Part shown: in pieces, positions 35,792 to 44,607 of the stretch | Position numbering within the stretch: position 1 is the stretch's first letter | Layout of the letters: every line of letters begins with the position of its first letter | Origin: Faecalibacterium prausnitzii | GTDB taxonomy: Bacteria; Bacillota; Clostridia; Oscillospirales; Ruminococcaceae | Direction: 5' to 3' | DNA length: 64,000 nt | Assembly (NCBI GenBank): GCA_004558805.1 | Contig: SFDE01000005.1 | Location: 43,630-107,629 of the forward strand | Notes under the pieces: generated by a model | What the model saw: the letters and a program-made list of their open reading frames with translations, nothing else | What the model was told of the DNA's origin: nothing | Databases searched by the model: none | Position numbers and translations under genes: made by a program

Positions 35792-35889
35792 GGGTTAAAG
35801 TCCACGATTTTTTCACTGTTTTCTGTGCAATTTTTAGTATCTTGCTTTCGTTTTTATGATTTTTGCGATTCCGAAGGGAGTATCGTCTT

Positions 35890-36753
35890 ATGAGCACCCA
35901 GCGCTTTGTTATCCGGCACGCTCCCGCCCCACGGGAATCTTTCCGGCTGCTGTACATCAGCAAGAGCCGGTTCGGCGGCGACTGGAACAGCACCACCCAC
36001 ACCCACTCCTGTACGGAACTGTTTTACTGCCTCAGCGGCGAGGGGCAATTCTACCTTGCCGGACAGCTGTTTCCCGTAAAGCCCGACGACATGGTCATCG
36101 TGAACCCTCAGGTAGAGCACACGGAACTGAGCCTCAACGCCTCTCCTCTGGAGTACATCGTGCTGGGAGTGGCGAACATGGAGTTTCTGTTCAACAACGG
36201 AGCCTCCTCCTATGCCATCTTCAACTGCCGGGAAAATCGGGACCGGATGGTGACCCTGCTGCACATGCTGCTGGCAGAGGCAGACCGCAGTCTGGACGGC
36301 TGCGAGACCGTCTGTCAGGACCTGCTGGAGGTAATGCTGATCTGGCTGGTGCGGTGCACTACCCTCTCTTTGCAGGTGGAGGAGGCAGCCCAGCAGGAAA
36401 ACCGGGAGTGCGCCGAGATCAAGCGGTATCTGGACACCAACTACAGGGAGGACATCTCTCTGGACCGTCTGGCAGAGATTGCCCACATCAACAAATATTA
36501 TCTGGCGCACACCTTTCAGAAGGAGTATGGTATCTCCCCCATCACCTATCTGAACCGCCGCCGCATCGAGGAAAGTAAGTATATGCTGGGCAACACCGGC
36601 TACAGTCTGGCGCAGATCAGCGAGCTGATGGGTTTTTCTTCCCCCAGTTATTTTTCTCAGTGCTTCCGCAAAGCGGAAGGGCTGCCCCCCAACGAATACC
36701 GCCGTCAGGCGCGGCAGGGAAAACGCCCTGCCCCGGCAAAGCGGCATGAATGA
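35890..36753 (+). CDS. AraC family regulator of the GNB/LNB locus
   Basis: A 287-residue regulator with an N-terminal cupin-like ligand domain (HTHSCTELFYCLSGEGQFYL, about residues 37-56) and a C-terminal AraC DNA-binding domain with DISLDRLAEIAHINKYYLAH and SLAQISELMGFSSPSYFSQC, ending with the consensus LPPNEYRRQ. It is transcribed divergently from the transport/phosphorylase operon and just ahead of the kinase gene, so it probably senses an LNB/GNB-derived sugar and activates both directions. Start at ATG 35890 after AGGGAG. Confidence 0.9.
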   Translation: MSTQRFVIRHAPAPRESFRLLYISKSRFGGDWNSTTHTHSCTELFYCLSGEGQFYLAGQLFPVKPDDMVIVNPQVEHTELSLNASPLEYIVLGVANMEFLFNNGASSYAIFNCRENRDRMVTLLHMLLAEADRSLDGCETVCQDLLEVMLIWLVRCTTLSLQVEEAAQQENRECAEIKRYLDTNYREDISLDRLAEIAHINKYYLAHTFQKEYGISPITYLNRRRIEESKYMLGNTGYSLAQISELMGFSSPSYFSQCFRKAEGLPPNEYRRQARQGKRPAPAKRHE

Positions 36754-36773
36754 TAAGAAATGAGGACCATATC

Positions 36774-37883
36774 ATGAAACCTGTAACCGAATCCATCCTT
36801 CAGACCGCCGCAAATGCCTTTGATTTTGGCGGACCGGTGGTCTGCGATCCCCACCACTACGGCGAGGGGCATATCAACGACACCTTCCTGGTCTGGCGTG
36901 ACGATCATTCCAGACGGTTCATCCTGCAGCGCATCAACACCGACACCTTTACGGACCCCGCAGGGCTCATGGAGAACATCTGCGGCGTCACCCGCCACCT
37001 GCGCACCAAGATCCTTGCGGAGGGAGGCGACCCCATGCGGGAGACCCTGAATGTCATCCCCACCCTGTCCGGCGACACCTGCTACATGGATGCCGACGGC
37101 GGTGCATGGCGCGCCTACGACTTTGTGGAGGGCACCGTCTGCCTGCAGCAGGTGGGCAGCGAAGCAGATTTCCGCACCGTGGCGGAGACCCTGGGCAAGT
37201 TCCAGAACCAGCTTTCTGACTACCCTGCCTCCACCCTTCACGAGACCATTGCCCGGTTCCACGACACCGCCAATCGGTATGCCAACTTTGAAAAAGCACT
37301 TGCCGCCGATGCCATGGGTCGTGCTGCAAAGATTGCCGACGAGATCGGCTTTGTCCGTGCTCGGGAAGCAGACTGCCATGTGCTGCTGGATCAGCTTGCC
37401 GCCGGAGAGATCCCTCTGCGGGTCACCCACAACGACACCAAGATCAACAACGTCCTCATTGACGAGGCTACCGGCAAGGGTCTGTGCGTCATCGATCTGG
37501 ACACCGTGATGCCGGGTCTGTCCGCCTACGATTTTGGCGACTCCATCCGCACCGGCGCAAACGACTGTGCCGAGGACGAACCGGACCAGAACAAGGTCCA
37601 CTTTGACCTGCACCTGTACCGGGTATTCGCTCAGGGCTATCTGTCCACCGCCGGCGCTTCCATGAGCCTTGCAGAGAAAAAGAGCCTTGCATGGGGTGCA
37701 CGCCTCATGACGCTGGAGTGCGGCACCCGCTTCCTCACCGATTATCTGGAAGGTGACCACTACTTCCACACTGCCCGCCCGGACCACAATCTGGACCGTG
37801 CCCGCACCCAGTTCACTCTGGTGCGCCAGATGGAAGACTGCTTTGACCAGATGCTGGACATCGTCAGCCGGAACGAGGGCTGA
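36774..37883 (+). CDS. nahK: N-acetylhexosamine 1-kinase-like phosphotransferase
   Basis: A 369-residue APH-fold kinase. Motifs: GHINDTF and RRFILQRIN (nucleotide site), the catalytic loop VTHNDTKINNVLID with Asp in HND, and the metal Asp in CVIDLDTVMPG. NahK phosphorylates the anomeric carbon of GlcNAc or GalNAc released by the GH112 phosphorylase, exactly the enzyme needed here. ATG 36774 follows a GAGGAC site; an in-frame ATG at 36750 overlaps the araC end and has none. The uridylyltransferase and epimerase that complete the pathway in bifidobacteria are not in this locus. Confidence 0.92.
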   Translation: MKPVTESILQTAANAFDFGGPVVCDPHHYGEGHINDTFLVWRDDHSRRFILQRINTDTFTDPAGLMENICGVTRHLRTKILAEGGDPMRETLNVIPTLSGDTCYMDADGGAWRAYDFVEGTVCLQQVGSEADFRTVAETLGKFQNQLSDYPASTLHETIARFHDTANRYANFEKALAADAMGRAAKIADEIGFVRAREADCHVLLDQLAAGEIPLRVTHNDTKINNVLIDEATGKGLCVIDLDTVMPGLSAYDFGDSIRTGANDCAEDEPDQNKVHFDLHLYRVFAQGYLSTAGASMSLAEKKSLAWGARLMTLECGTRFLTDYLEGDHYFHTARPDHNLDRARTQFTLVRQMEDCFDQMLDIVSRNEG

Positions 37884-37923
37884 CCCCCTACGCCAATTCC
37901 TTTTTTCGACGTCATACACAGCA

Positions 37924-37970
37924 AGAGCCATGGACGGTCTCCCTCCCCGGGACCGTCCATGGCTCTTTTT
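37924..37970 (+). terminator. Terminator of the AraC-nahK operon
   Basis: AGAGCCATGGACGGTC pairs perfectly with GACCGTCCATGGCTCT around an 11-base loop, followed by TTTTT. Confidence 0.93.
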
Positions 37971-37971
37971 A

Positions 37972-38281
37972 TGAAGTGCGAGAGCAGGCATCTCCTGCCG
38001 AAACGGATGAATTTGCCAAAAAGTGCTTCTTCTGCCGAAAGCCGGAAAGTCGATTTTGAAAAAAGCCTTTGGAAAAATCACAGCGTCTCCCCGGAATACT
38101 ACCAAGAGCTGGGAAACGGCGTCTATCTGGTCCAGGTCAAAATTGATGGAAAGACCGTGTCCTATGCTGCCGTGGATCCTGCCGCTATATCACCTGCAGA
38201 TCCGACCTTGACGAGCGGCTTCATATGATGTACGATAAAAGTGGTATAATGCGTACGTCTGCCACAGGAAAGGAGTTTGGC
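37972..38281 (+). other. Gap between nahK and the GNAT-like gene
   Basis: An open frame of about 85 codons ends at 38228 (its last part reads GVYLVQVKIDGKTVSYAAVD), but it has no ribosome-binding site and its first codons lie inside the nahK terminator. It may be a gene remnant; I assign no function. A TATAAT at 38245-38250 with no good -35 could start the following gene. Confidence 0.3.
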
Positions 38282-38734
38282 ATGGAAAAAATGATTCATC
38301 AACAGGTGGAAGAGAGTTTAGCCGATTACCTGCAGCCGTTTAAGGAGACTTACAAAGACGAGGGGTTTAGCTTCCAAATCGAGAGCGCCGTTCAAATCGA
38401 GAGCGCCGTTACCGATGTTGGGGTGACCGGCTTTTTTAAAGACAAGTATCATCCGGATGAAGCCACCCCCTTTTGTTTATTGCGGCTTTCCATCCTGCAC
38501 GACTGTCGGCAGATCCATATCACCAACATCTTTCTGCCGGAGTTTATGCGTCATAAGGCGATCGGCAGGCAGATGATCGGCATCCTGTTCCGGCTGGCAA
38601 AACAGCAGGGATACGACCTTTTTCTTGTTGACATGGTCAACAGTTTTTACCGCAGGATGATCAACCGGGGTGCACTGCCCTGTGATGAATGCGATGACGT
38701 CGTGCAGATCGTGGACACTACCGATCTCCGCTGA
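38282..38734 (+). CDS. GNAT-like protein with in-frame tandem duplication
   Basis: A 150-residue protein. The central and C-terminal parts (FCLLRLSILHDCRQIHITNI, MRHKAIGRQMIGILFRLAKQ, MVNSFYRRMINRGALPCDE) have the strand-helix order of a GNAT fold with a weak acetyl-CoA loop (RHKAIGRQM). Near residue 35 an 18-base unit is perfectly repeated, giving QIESAVQIESAV. ATG 38282 follows AAAGGAG. Function unknown; the family call is tentative. It ends at a strong terminator. Confidence 0.65.
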   Translation: MEKMIHQQVEESLADYLQPFKETYKDEGFSFQIESAVQIESAVTDVGVTGFFKDKYHPDEATPFCLLRLSILHDCRQIHITNIFLPEFMRHKAIGRQMIGILFRLAKQQGYDLFLVDMVNSFYRRMINRGALPCDECDDVVQIVDTTDLR

Positions 38735-38821
38735 TCTTGTATTCTGCGAACAGCAAAAGCCGGTGCAAAGCGCTGTCCCGGTCGGACCGGTCTTTTCTGC
38801 CTTCTCTGAAAAACAGCTTTC

Positions 38822-38868
38822 CTCGCCCGGGACCTCTTGAGGATACGAGAGGTCTTGGGCGAGTTTTT
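38822..38868 (+). terminator. Terminator of the GNAT-like gene
   Basis: CTCGCCCGGGACCTCT pairs with AGAGGTCTTGGGCGAG (G-U and mismatch in the middle) and is followed by TTTTT. Confidence 0.88.
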
Positions 38869-38942
38869 CATCTGTAAAAGTCTAACAATTTGCCCAGTTT
38901 TTGCGGGTTTTGTATAGGTTATTTTTGAACATTATGCCATAA

Positions 38943-39173
38943 CAAGAGCGACGTGTACCTCTTCTGCGGACAGCGGCGGCACCCTTTATCCTCCCGGCAG
39001 GCACGGACGCCCGGCGGTTTGCCGACCTTTCCGATGCGGTCATCCGCTTTGCGCCCATTGACATCGACAAACAGCAGTACGGCTCTGTCCACGGCGAAAA
39101 CGAGAACATCTCTGTGGACAAGATCCATCTGGCGGTGGATTTCTACAAGAAACTGCTGCGGAATTACCAGTGA
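38943..39173 (+). pseudogene. C-terminal remnant of an M20-type metallopeptidase
   Basis: A 76-codon frame preceded by a stop and lacking a start signal. It reads FILPAGTDARRFADLSDAVI, then RFAPID, VHGENENISVDK and a C-terminal VDFYKKLL. The GTDARxF motif followed by RF-P and VHG-NE-I is the tail of M20/M25 carboxypeptidases, where it holds a late metal ligand region. The roughly 350 N-terminal residues are missing, so this is a decayed gene. The neighbourhood (37.9-39.2 kb) appears to be a degrading segment. Confidence 0.65.
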
Positions 39174-39232
39174 CCCTCCACCGGCGGCTGCCGGTATCCA
39201 TGCCCGGTTCAAAACCGGGACCCCGCTGACAC

Positions 39233-39269
39233 AAAAACCGGGACTGACAGCTTTCGTCAGTCCCGGTTT
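39233..39269 (-). terminator. Terminator of pheST
   Basis: AAACCGGGACTGAC pairs perfectly with GTCAGTCCCGGTTT; on the minus strand TTTTTG follows. It lies 51 bases after the pheT stop. On the plus strand a weaker AACTTTT follows. Confidence 0.88.
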
Positions 39270-39319
39270 AACTTTTACGGGGTTATTTTATTTCCTCTGC
39301 CGGAGGAGTTACGCTTTTC

Positions 39320-41731
39320 TCAGCGGATCTCAATGCCCAGCTTGAACTTCAGGTTGCCAAGGATCTTCTTGACCGCCCGCTCCACTTCCTCCGTGGAGAG
39401 TTCCTTCTTTGCATCGGAGAGAGACAGGGTAAATGCCATGCTCTTTTTGCCCTCTCCCAGATTTGCGCCCCGGTAGATGTCAAAGAGTTTGATCTCATTT
39501 ACCAGAGGACTTGCGGTCCGGATGGTCTCCTCGATCTCGCCGCAGGTAGTCTTTTCGTCACAGACCAGCGCAAGGTCGCGCTTGACCGCAGCGTAGGGGC
39601 TGAGGGGCTGGTAGCGCAGCTCACTTTCCACGCAGGACATCAGTGCCTCGTAGTCCAGCTCGCCCAGATAGATGTTCTGGCTGTCCTTCTGGTCCTTGGC
39701 GATCTCCAGCTCACCGTTGATCTCGTTGGAGAGCTTGCCAAAGACACCCAAGCGCTTGCCCTTGCAGTACACAGCGGCGCTGATACCGGGGTGCAGCCAG
39801 CTGGCAGTCTCCCGCTTGTAATCAAAGCTGAGACCAAAACCGGCAGCAAGTGCTTCCATCGCACCCTTGACGGTGAAGAAATCCTCCTCGGGACCAAATG
39901 CGCCCATGCACAGAGTCTGGCGCTCGTGGGGATGCTCGCAGATGGGAAGCTCCTTTGCCAGATAGACCGGGGCCAGCTCAAAGAGACGACCCTCGGCGTT
40001 GCCCTTCTTCAGGTTGTCCACGATGACGTTGAGCATGGAGGGGCTCAGCAGGGTCCGCATAATGGACAGGTTCTCGCTGATGGGGTTCAGGATGCGAATC
40101 GCCTTGCGTGCCTCATCCTCTGCAGGGACGTGGAGCATATCCAGCTCTGCGTTGGAGTAAAAGGCAAGGGTGGACGCCTCGTAGAAACCCTGTGCTGCCA
40201 GCAGGCGCTTGGTCTTGAGCTGCTGCTTCTGCGCATAGTTCAAGCCGCCGTTGGTGACGGAGGCAGTGTTCAGGAAGGTGGGCACGATGTGGTCGTAGCC
40301 ATACTCCCGGATAACTTCCTCGGCAAGATCCGGGAAGCTCTCCACGTCGTCACGGTACAGGGGTGCGGACACGTCCCAGCTGCCGTCTGCCTGCACATCC
40401 ACGGTAAACTCCAGACGCTGGAGAATGTCGATCATGGTCTGGTCCGGCACAGTGATGCCCAGCACCCCGCAGATCTTGGCGGGGGTGGTGACGATGTGGC
40501 GGCGCTCCAGAGGACGACCGTCGGTCAGGTCATATTCCAGCGTAGTGATATCACCGCAGTCCAGCTGCTGGATCAGGTGCAGGGCACGTGCCAGACCCAG
40601 CTGGGGAGAATAGCGGTCCACGCCCTTCTCGTACCGGGCGGAGGAGTCGCTGTTCTGACCCAGGGCACGGCTGGTCTTACGGACGCAGTCCCGGGCAAAG
40701 GTGGCGCACTCAAACAGCAGGCTGGTGGTGTTCTCGTCCATGCCGGAGTTGGCACCGCCCATGATGCCGGCAAGTGCCACCGGCTTTTCGGCATCGCAGA
40801 TCACCAGATTGTTGGGGTTCAGGGTGAACTCCTTCTCGTCCAGAGTGACGATCTTTTCGCCCTCCTGTGCACGGCGCACCTCGATGGTACGTCCTGCCAC
40901 CTTGTTCAGGTCAAAGGCGTGCATGGGCTGACCCATCTCCAGCAGGGTGTGATTGGTGATATCCACCACGTTGCTGATGGAGCGCAGACCGCACAGTGCC
41001 AGATGCCGCTTCATCCAGCGGGGAGACTCGCCCATGCGGATGTTGCGGACGTAGTGTGCCATGTAGCGGGGGCACAGGTCCGGTGCCTCCACCTTTACGG
41101 TGATGGGAGCGTCCGGCTCGCAGACAGCCTTGTAGTCCATGGCGGGCATGTGCAGGGGCTTGCCCAGAATTGCCGCCACCTCACGGGCGATGCCCAGCAC
41201 GGACTGGCAGTCCGGGCGGTTGGCGGTGATGGAGATGTCAAAGATGTAGTCGTCCAGACCCACCACCGGAGCAATGTCGGTGCCGGGAACGGAATCCTCC
41301 GGCAGGATCAGCAGACCGTAGACCTCGGAACCAGGGAACAGATCCTCGTTGAGACCCAGCTCCTCACCGGAGCAGAGCATACCGTTGGACTCCACGCCCT
41401 GCATCTTGCGAGCCTTGATGGTGATGCCGCCGGGCAGAGTGGAGCCATCCAGAGCTGCCGGGACGCAGTCCCCCAGCTTCATGTTGGCAGCGCCGGTGCT
41501 GATGTGGATGTCGTGACCGTAGTCGCCGCAGTCCACCACACACTTGGTCAGGTGGGTGCCCTCCTGCTTTTCCATCTCCACGATCTTGCCGACCACCACC
41601 TTGCTGATGCCGGCATCCAGCGGGATCAGTTCTTCCACCTCAAAACCGCAGGAAAAAAGTTTTTCCTCCAGTTCCTGAGCGGTAACGTCGATATCTACAA
41701 ACTCTTTTAACCAACTGAAAGGTACTTTCAT
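39320..41731 (-). CDS. pheT: Phenylalanine-tRNA ligase beta subunit
   Basis: An 803-residue subunit of the alpha2-beta2 enzyme, full length. It starts MKVPFSWLKEFVDIDVTAQE; the tRNA-binding OB domain lies near 40-150 (VVGKIVEMEKQEGTHLTKCV), B3/B4 editing near 200-380 with RPDCQSVLGIAREV, B5 near 400-480 and the ferredoxin-like anticodon-binding domain at the end (YAAVKRDLALVCDEKTTCGE). It follows pheS by 18 bases and shares its T-box control. Confidence 0.96.
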   Translation of the reverse strand: MKVPFSWLKEFVDIDVTAQELEEKLFSCGFEVEELIPLDAGISKVVVGKIVEMEKQEGTHLTKCVVDCGDYGHDIHISTGAANMKLGDCVPAALDGSTLPGGITIKARKMQGVESNGMLCSGEELGLNEDLFPGSEVYGLLILPEDSVPGTDIAPVVGLDDYIFDISITANRPDCQSVLGIAREVAAILGKPLHMPAMDYKAVCEPDAPITVKVEAPDLCPRYMAHYVRNIRMGESPRWMKRHLALCGLRSISNVVDITNHTLLEMGQPMHAFDLNKVAGRTIEVRRAQEGEKIVTLDEKEFTLNPNNLVICDAEKPVALAGIMGGANSGMDENTTSLLFECATFARDCVRKTSRALGQNSDSSARYEKGVDRYSPQLGLARALHLIQQLDCGDITTLEYDLTDGRPLERRHIVTTPAKICGVLGITVPDQTMIDILQRLEFTVDVQADGSWDVSAPLYRDDVESFPDLAEEVIREYGYDHIVPTFLNTASVTNGGLNYAQKQQLKTKRLLAAQGFYEASTLAFYSNAELDMLHVPAEDEARKAIRILNPISENLSIMRTLLSPSMLNVIVDNLKKGNAEGRLFELAPVYLAKELPICEHPHERQTLCMGAFGPEEDFFTVKGAMEALAAGFGLSFDYKRETASWLHPGISAAVYCKGKRLGVFGKLSNEINGELEIAKDQKDSQNIYLGELDYEALMSCVESELRYQPLSPYAAVKRDLALVCDEKTTCGEIEETIRTASPLVNEIKLFDIYRGANLGEGKKSMAFTLSLSDAKKELSTEEVERAVKKILGNLKFKLGIEIR

Positions 41732-41749
41732 TGTCTGTTCTCTCCCCTC

Positions 41750-42772
41750 TTATTCGTGGAACTGCTTGAGGAACTGCAGGTTGTTCTCGAACATCAGACC
41801 GATGTTGTTGATGCCGTACTTCAGCATGGCGATACGCTCGATGCCGATGCCAAAGGCAAAGCCGGAGTACTCGTCCGGGTCGATGTTGCAGTTTTCCAGC
41901 ACCTTGCGGTTTACAACGCCGCCGCCCAGCACCTCGATCCAGCCGGTGTGCTTGCACAGGGGGCAGCCCTTGCCGTGGCACTCAAAGCAGCTCACATCCA
42001 CCTCCACGCTGGGTTCGGTAAAGGGGAAGTAGGAGGGGCGCAGACGGGTGCGGGTGTCGGCGCCAAAGAGCTTCTGCACAAAGGTGTTCAGTGCGCCCTG
42101 CAGGTCTCCCAGGGTGATGCCCTTGTCCACCACCAGACCTTCCATCTGATGGAACATGGGGCTGTGGGTGGCGTCGGAGTCGGAGCGGAACACACGACCG
42201 GGGATCAGCACCTTGATGGGAGGCTTCTGGCTGTCCATAGTGCGGATCTGACCGCCGGAGGTCTGGGTCCGCAGCAGGAACTCGTCGGACAGGTAGAAGG
42301 TGTCCTGCATATCCCGGGCGGGATGATCCTTGGGCACGTTCAGACGGGTAAAGTTGTGGTCGTCATCCTCGATCTCCGGGGACTCTGCCACCGCAAAGCC
42401 CATGCCGGAGAACACATCGATGATCTGGTTCGTCACCAGAGTCAGGGGGTGCAGACCGCCTACGGGGCGGGTCTTGGCGGGCAGGGTGATGTCCACGGTC
42501 TCTGCTGCGTTGCGGGCAGCAAGCTCCGCCTCCTTTACCTTTTTGGCAGCGGCGTCATACTCCGCCTGCACCTTCTGCTTCAGCTCGTTGATGATCTTGC
42601 CCATGGCGGGGCGTTCTTCCGGCGCAACGGTGCGCAGGTTCTTCATCAGGGCAGGGATCTTGCCGTTTTTGCTGAGGTATTCCTGCCAGAAGGAAGCCAG
42701 CGTTTCCTTGCTGGATACCTGACCAAGACTTTCCTCTGCACGCTTTGCCAGCTCATCGATCATTGCTTGCAT
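41750..42772 (-). CDS. pheS: Phenylalanine-tRNA ligase alpha subunit
   Basis: A 340-residue class II synthetase subunit. The N-terminal coiled coil (about 1-85) is followed by the catalytic domain with GGLHPLTLVTNQIIDVFSGM, motif 2 around RVFRSDSDATHSPMFHQMEG, the FTEPSVEVDVSCFECHGKGC region (two Cys pairs, CFEC and CPLC) and motif 3 GFAFGIGIERIAMLKYGI. Expression is controlled by the T-box leader immediately upstream. Start after GGAGA. Confidence 0.96.
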   Translation of the reverse strand: MQAMIDELAKRAEESLGQVSSKETLASFWQEYLSKNGKIPALMKNLRTVAPEERPAMGKIINELKQKVQAEYDAAAKKVKEAELAARNAAETVDITLPAKTRPVGGLHPLTLVTNQIIDVFSGMGFAVAESPEIEDDDHNFTRLNVPKDHPARDMQDTFYLSDEFLLRTQTSGGQIRTMDSQKPPIKVLIPGRVFRSDSDATHSPMFHQMEGLVVDKGITLGDLQGALNTFVQKLFGADTRTRLRPSYFPFTEPSVEVDVSCFECHGKGCPLCKHTGWIEVLGGGVVNRKVLENCNIDPDEYSGFAFGIGIERIAMLKYGINNIGLMFENNLQFLKQFHE

Positions 42773-42817
42773 GGATATTCTCTCCTTTATCGTTTCGTGT
42801 ACAAATCAGGGCGGCGC

Positions 42818-43105
42818 AAAAAAAGCCCCGTCCCCTGCCCGATCTCTCAGGCAAAAGGGACGAAGCTCTGTAGATTCTGCTCCGCGGTACCACCCGGTTT
42901 CCGTCTGCTGCAAGGCAGACGGCACTCAAACGCCGTAACGGGGCGCAACCGTCCTGTGCTAATGGATGCTGGTGCATCGTTCCCACAGACCGCTCGGGAG
43001 CGAACTTCGGGATGTCTGTGCACGGAAGCCCTTTCAGCCGGTGAAGCTTCTCTCTTTGCCGCACAGCACAAACCTACTCTCTCCGTCGCTGCGTTTGGAG
43101 TATTC
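42818..43105 (-). promoter_or_regulatory. T-box leader of pheST
   Basis: On the minus strand the highly conserved T-box GGTGGTACCGCG lies at 42894-42883, followed by a terminator (GCTTCGTCCC / GGGACGGGGC, then TTTTTTT) at 42866-42818. Upstream is Stem I with GAGAGTAG, the AGAGAGAAG turn, a GTTTGTGC/GCACAGAC helix and a candidate UUC specifier codon (43004-43002), matching tRNA-Phe. Uncharged tRNA-Phe should stabilise the antiterminator. The following G instead of A after the specifier is slightly unusual. Confidence 0.93.
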
Positions 43106-43220
43106 AGGTTCATAACCAATAGTTATGTTACCATATTTTGCAGCGGTTTGCAAGCCGAAGAGGGATTTTTGCAGTTTTTTGTGATCTCCCCCACCCAGCC
43201 CTCCTGCCTGCAGCACACAC

Positions 43221-43252
43221 AAAAGACCCTGCCGGGTCACGGCAGGGTCTTT
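43221..43252 (-). terminator. Terminator of the flavodiiron gene
   Basis: Minus strand AAAGACCCTGCC pairs with GGCAGGGTCTTT around GTGACCC, then TTGTGTG. It separates the flavodiiron gene from the downstream pheST leader. Confidence 0.85.
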
Positions 43253-43263
43253 ACACAATATCC

Positions 43264-44445
43264 TTATTTTGCCAGGATCTCATCGGCAAGGGCATCCATC
43301 TGCGCCTCGGCGGCTGCATTTGCCGCACTGCGGATGGTGACCACATTGTCGCACAGGATCATATTCTTCATGCCCTCCAGCTCAGCACGCATAAGCTTTG
43401 CTGCCATGGGTGCCCAGGTGCCGTTTTCCATCAGACCGATGGTGCGGCTCTGGAAGTTTTTGGTCTTGAGGTGTGCCAGCAGGTTTTCCATGGGCGGGAA
43501 GAGGCAGCCGTCATAGGTGGCGCACGCCAACAGGATCTTGCCACAGCGGAATGCCTCGGTCACGGCGTAGGACACATCGGTGCGGGTCAGGTCCATCTCC
43601 ACTACCTTTGCGCCCCGGGCACGGAGCTTTTCTGCCATGGTGTGTGCTGCTGCACGGGTGTGTCCGTGGATGGAAGCACTTGCCACCAGGATCTTTTCCG
43701 GCTCTTCCGGCTTATAGCTGGACCAGAGGTCGTAGTAGTTCAGGTACTTGGACAGGTCCCCGGTGAGCACCGGACCGTGAAGGGGGCAGATGGTGCGGAT
43801 GTCCAGTGCCGCCGCCTTTTTCAGCAGTGCCTGCACCTGCACGCCGTATTTGCCCACGATGTTCAGGTAGTACCGGCGTGCCTCGCTTGCCCAGTCTGCC
43901 TTTTCGTCATACTTTGCCACAGCGCCAAAGCGACCAAAGCCGTCGGCAGAAAACAGCACCTTCTCGCTGCTCTCATAGCTCACCATGACCTCCGGCCAGT
44001 GGACCATGGGGGCAAACACAAAGGTAAGGGTGTGGCTGCCCAGAGACAGGCTGTCCCCTTCCTTTACCACCACCCGGCGCTCCTTGGCAACAGCGTCTGC
44101 CCCAAAGAACTGGTCCATGAACAGAAAGGTCTTGGCGTTGCCCACCACCTGCATCTCCGGGTAGAGGGCAGCAAGCCGGGCGATGTTTGCACCGTGGTCC
44201 GGCTCCATGTGGGACACCACCAGATAATCCGGCTTCCGGTCCCCAAGCGCCTCGGTGAGGTTTGCCAGCCACGGCTGGGTAGCACGGGCGTCCACCGTGT
44301 CCAGAATGGCGGTCTTTTCGTCCAGAATGACATAGGAATTATAGCTGACCCCGGTGGGCACCGGATACTGACTCTCAAACAGGTCGATGGTGGTATCGTC
44401 CACCCCTACCCCAAGGATCCCGCTGCTGATCTTGTTTACGCTCAT
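43264..44445 (-). CDS. fprA: FprA-type flavodiiron protein
   Basis: A 393-residue A-type flavoprotein that reduces O2 (or NO) to protect an anaerobe. The metallo-beta-lactamase domain (1-250) has the diiron ligands His79, Glu81, Asp83 and His84 in SHMEPDHGAN, a His in MVHWPE, FSADGFG and CPLHGPVLTG. The flavodoxin domain (250-393) starts KILVASASIHGHTRAAAHTM and has LLACATYDGCLFPPM. No rubredoxin domain is fused, so electrons must come from a separate rubredoxin. Own promoter at 44515-44543 and own terminator. Confidence 0.94.
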   Translation of the reverse strand: MSVNKISSGILGVGVDDTTIDLFESQYPVPTGVSYNSYVILDEKTAILDTVDARATQPWLANLTEALGDRKPDYLVVSHMEPDHGANIARLAALYPEMQVVGNAKTFLFMDQFFGADAVAKERRVVVKEGDSLSLGSHTLTFVFAPMVHWPEVMVSYESSEKVLFSADGFGRFGAVAKYDEKADWASEARRYYLNIVGKYGVQVQALLKKAAALDIRTICPLHGPVLTGDLSKYLNYYDLWSSYKPEEPEKILVASASIHGHTRAAAHTMAEKLRARGAKVVEMDLTRTDVSYAVTEAFRCGKILLACATYDGCLFPPMENLLAHLKTKNFQSRTIGLMENGTWAPMAAKLMRAELEGMKNMILCDNVVTIRSAANAAAEAQMDALADEILAK

Positions 44446-44514
44446 AACAGGTCAATCTCCTTTTTATTGTATGATCTACCAAAAAATATCTTTTATTACC
44501 TGAGAATAACTTCT

Positions 44515-44543
44515 AGTATAGCACATTGACAGAAAATTCGCAA
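44515..44543 (-). promoter_or_regulatory. Promoter of the flavodiiron gene
   Basis: Minus strand -35 TTGCGA, 17-base spacer, -10 TATACT, with an AT-rich leader of about 60 bases. Confidence 0.75.
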
Positions 44544-44607
44544 GAGGGGCTGCTCATCAAAAACTGTCCCCTGATAAGAAGCTTCTGCCGACTCTGCTGC
44601 GCCGGTT

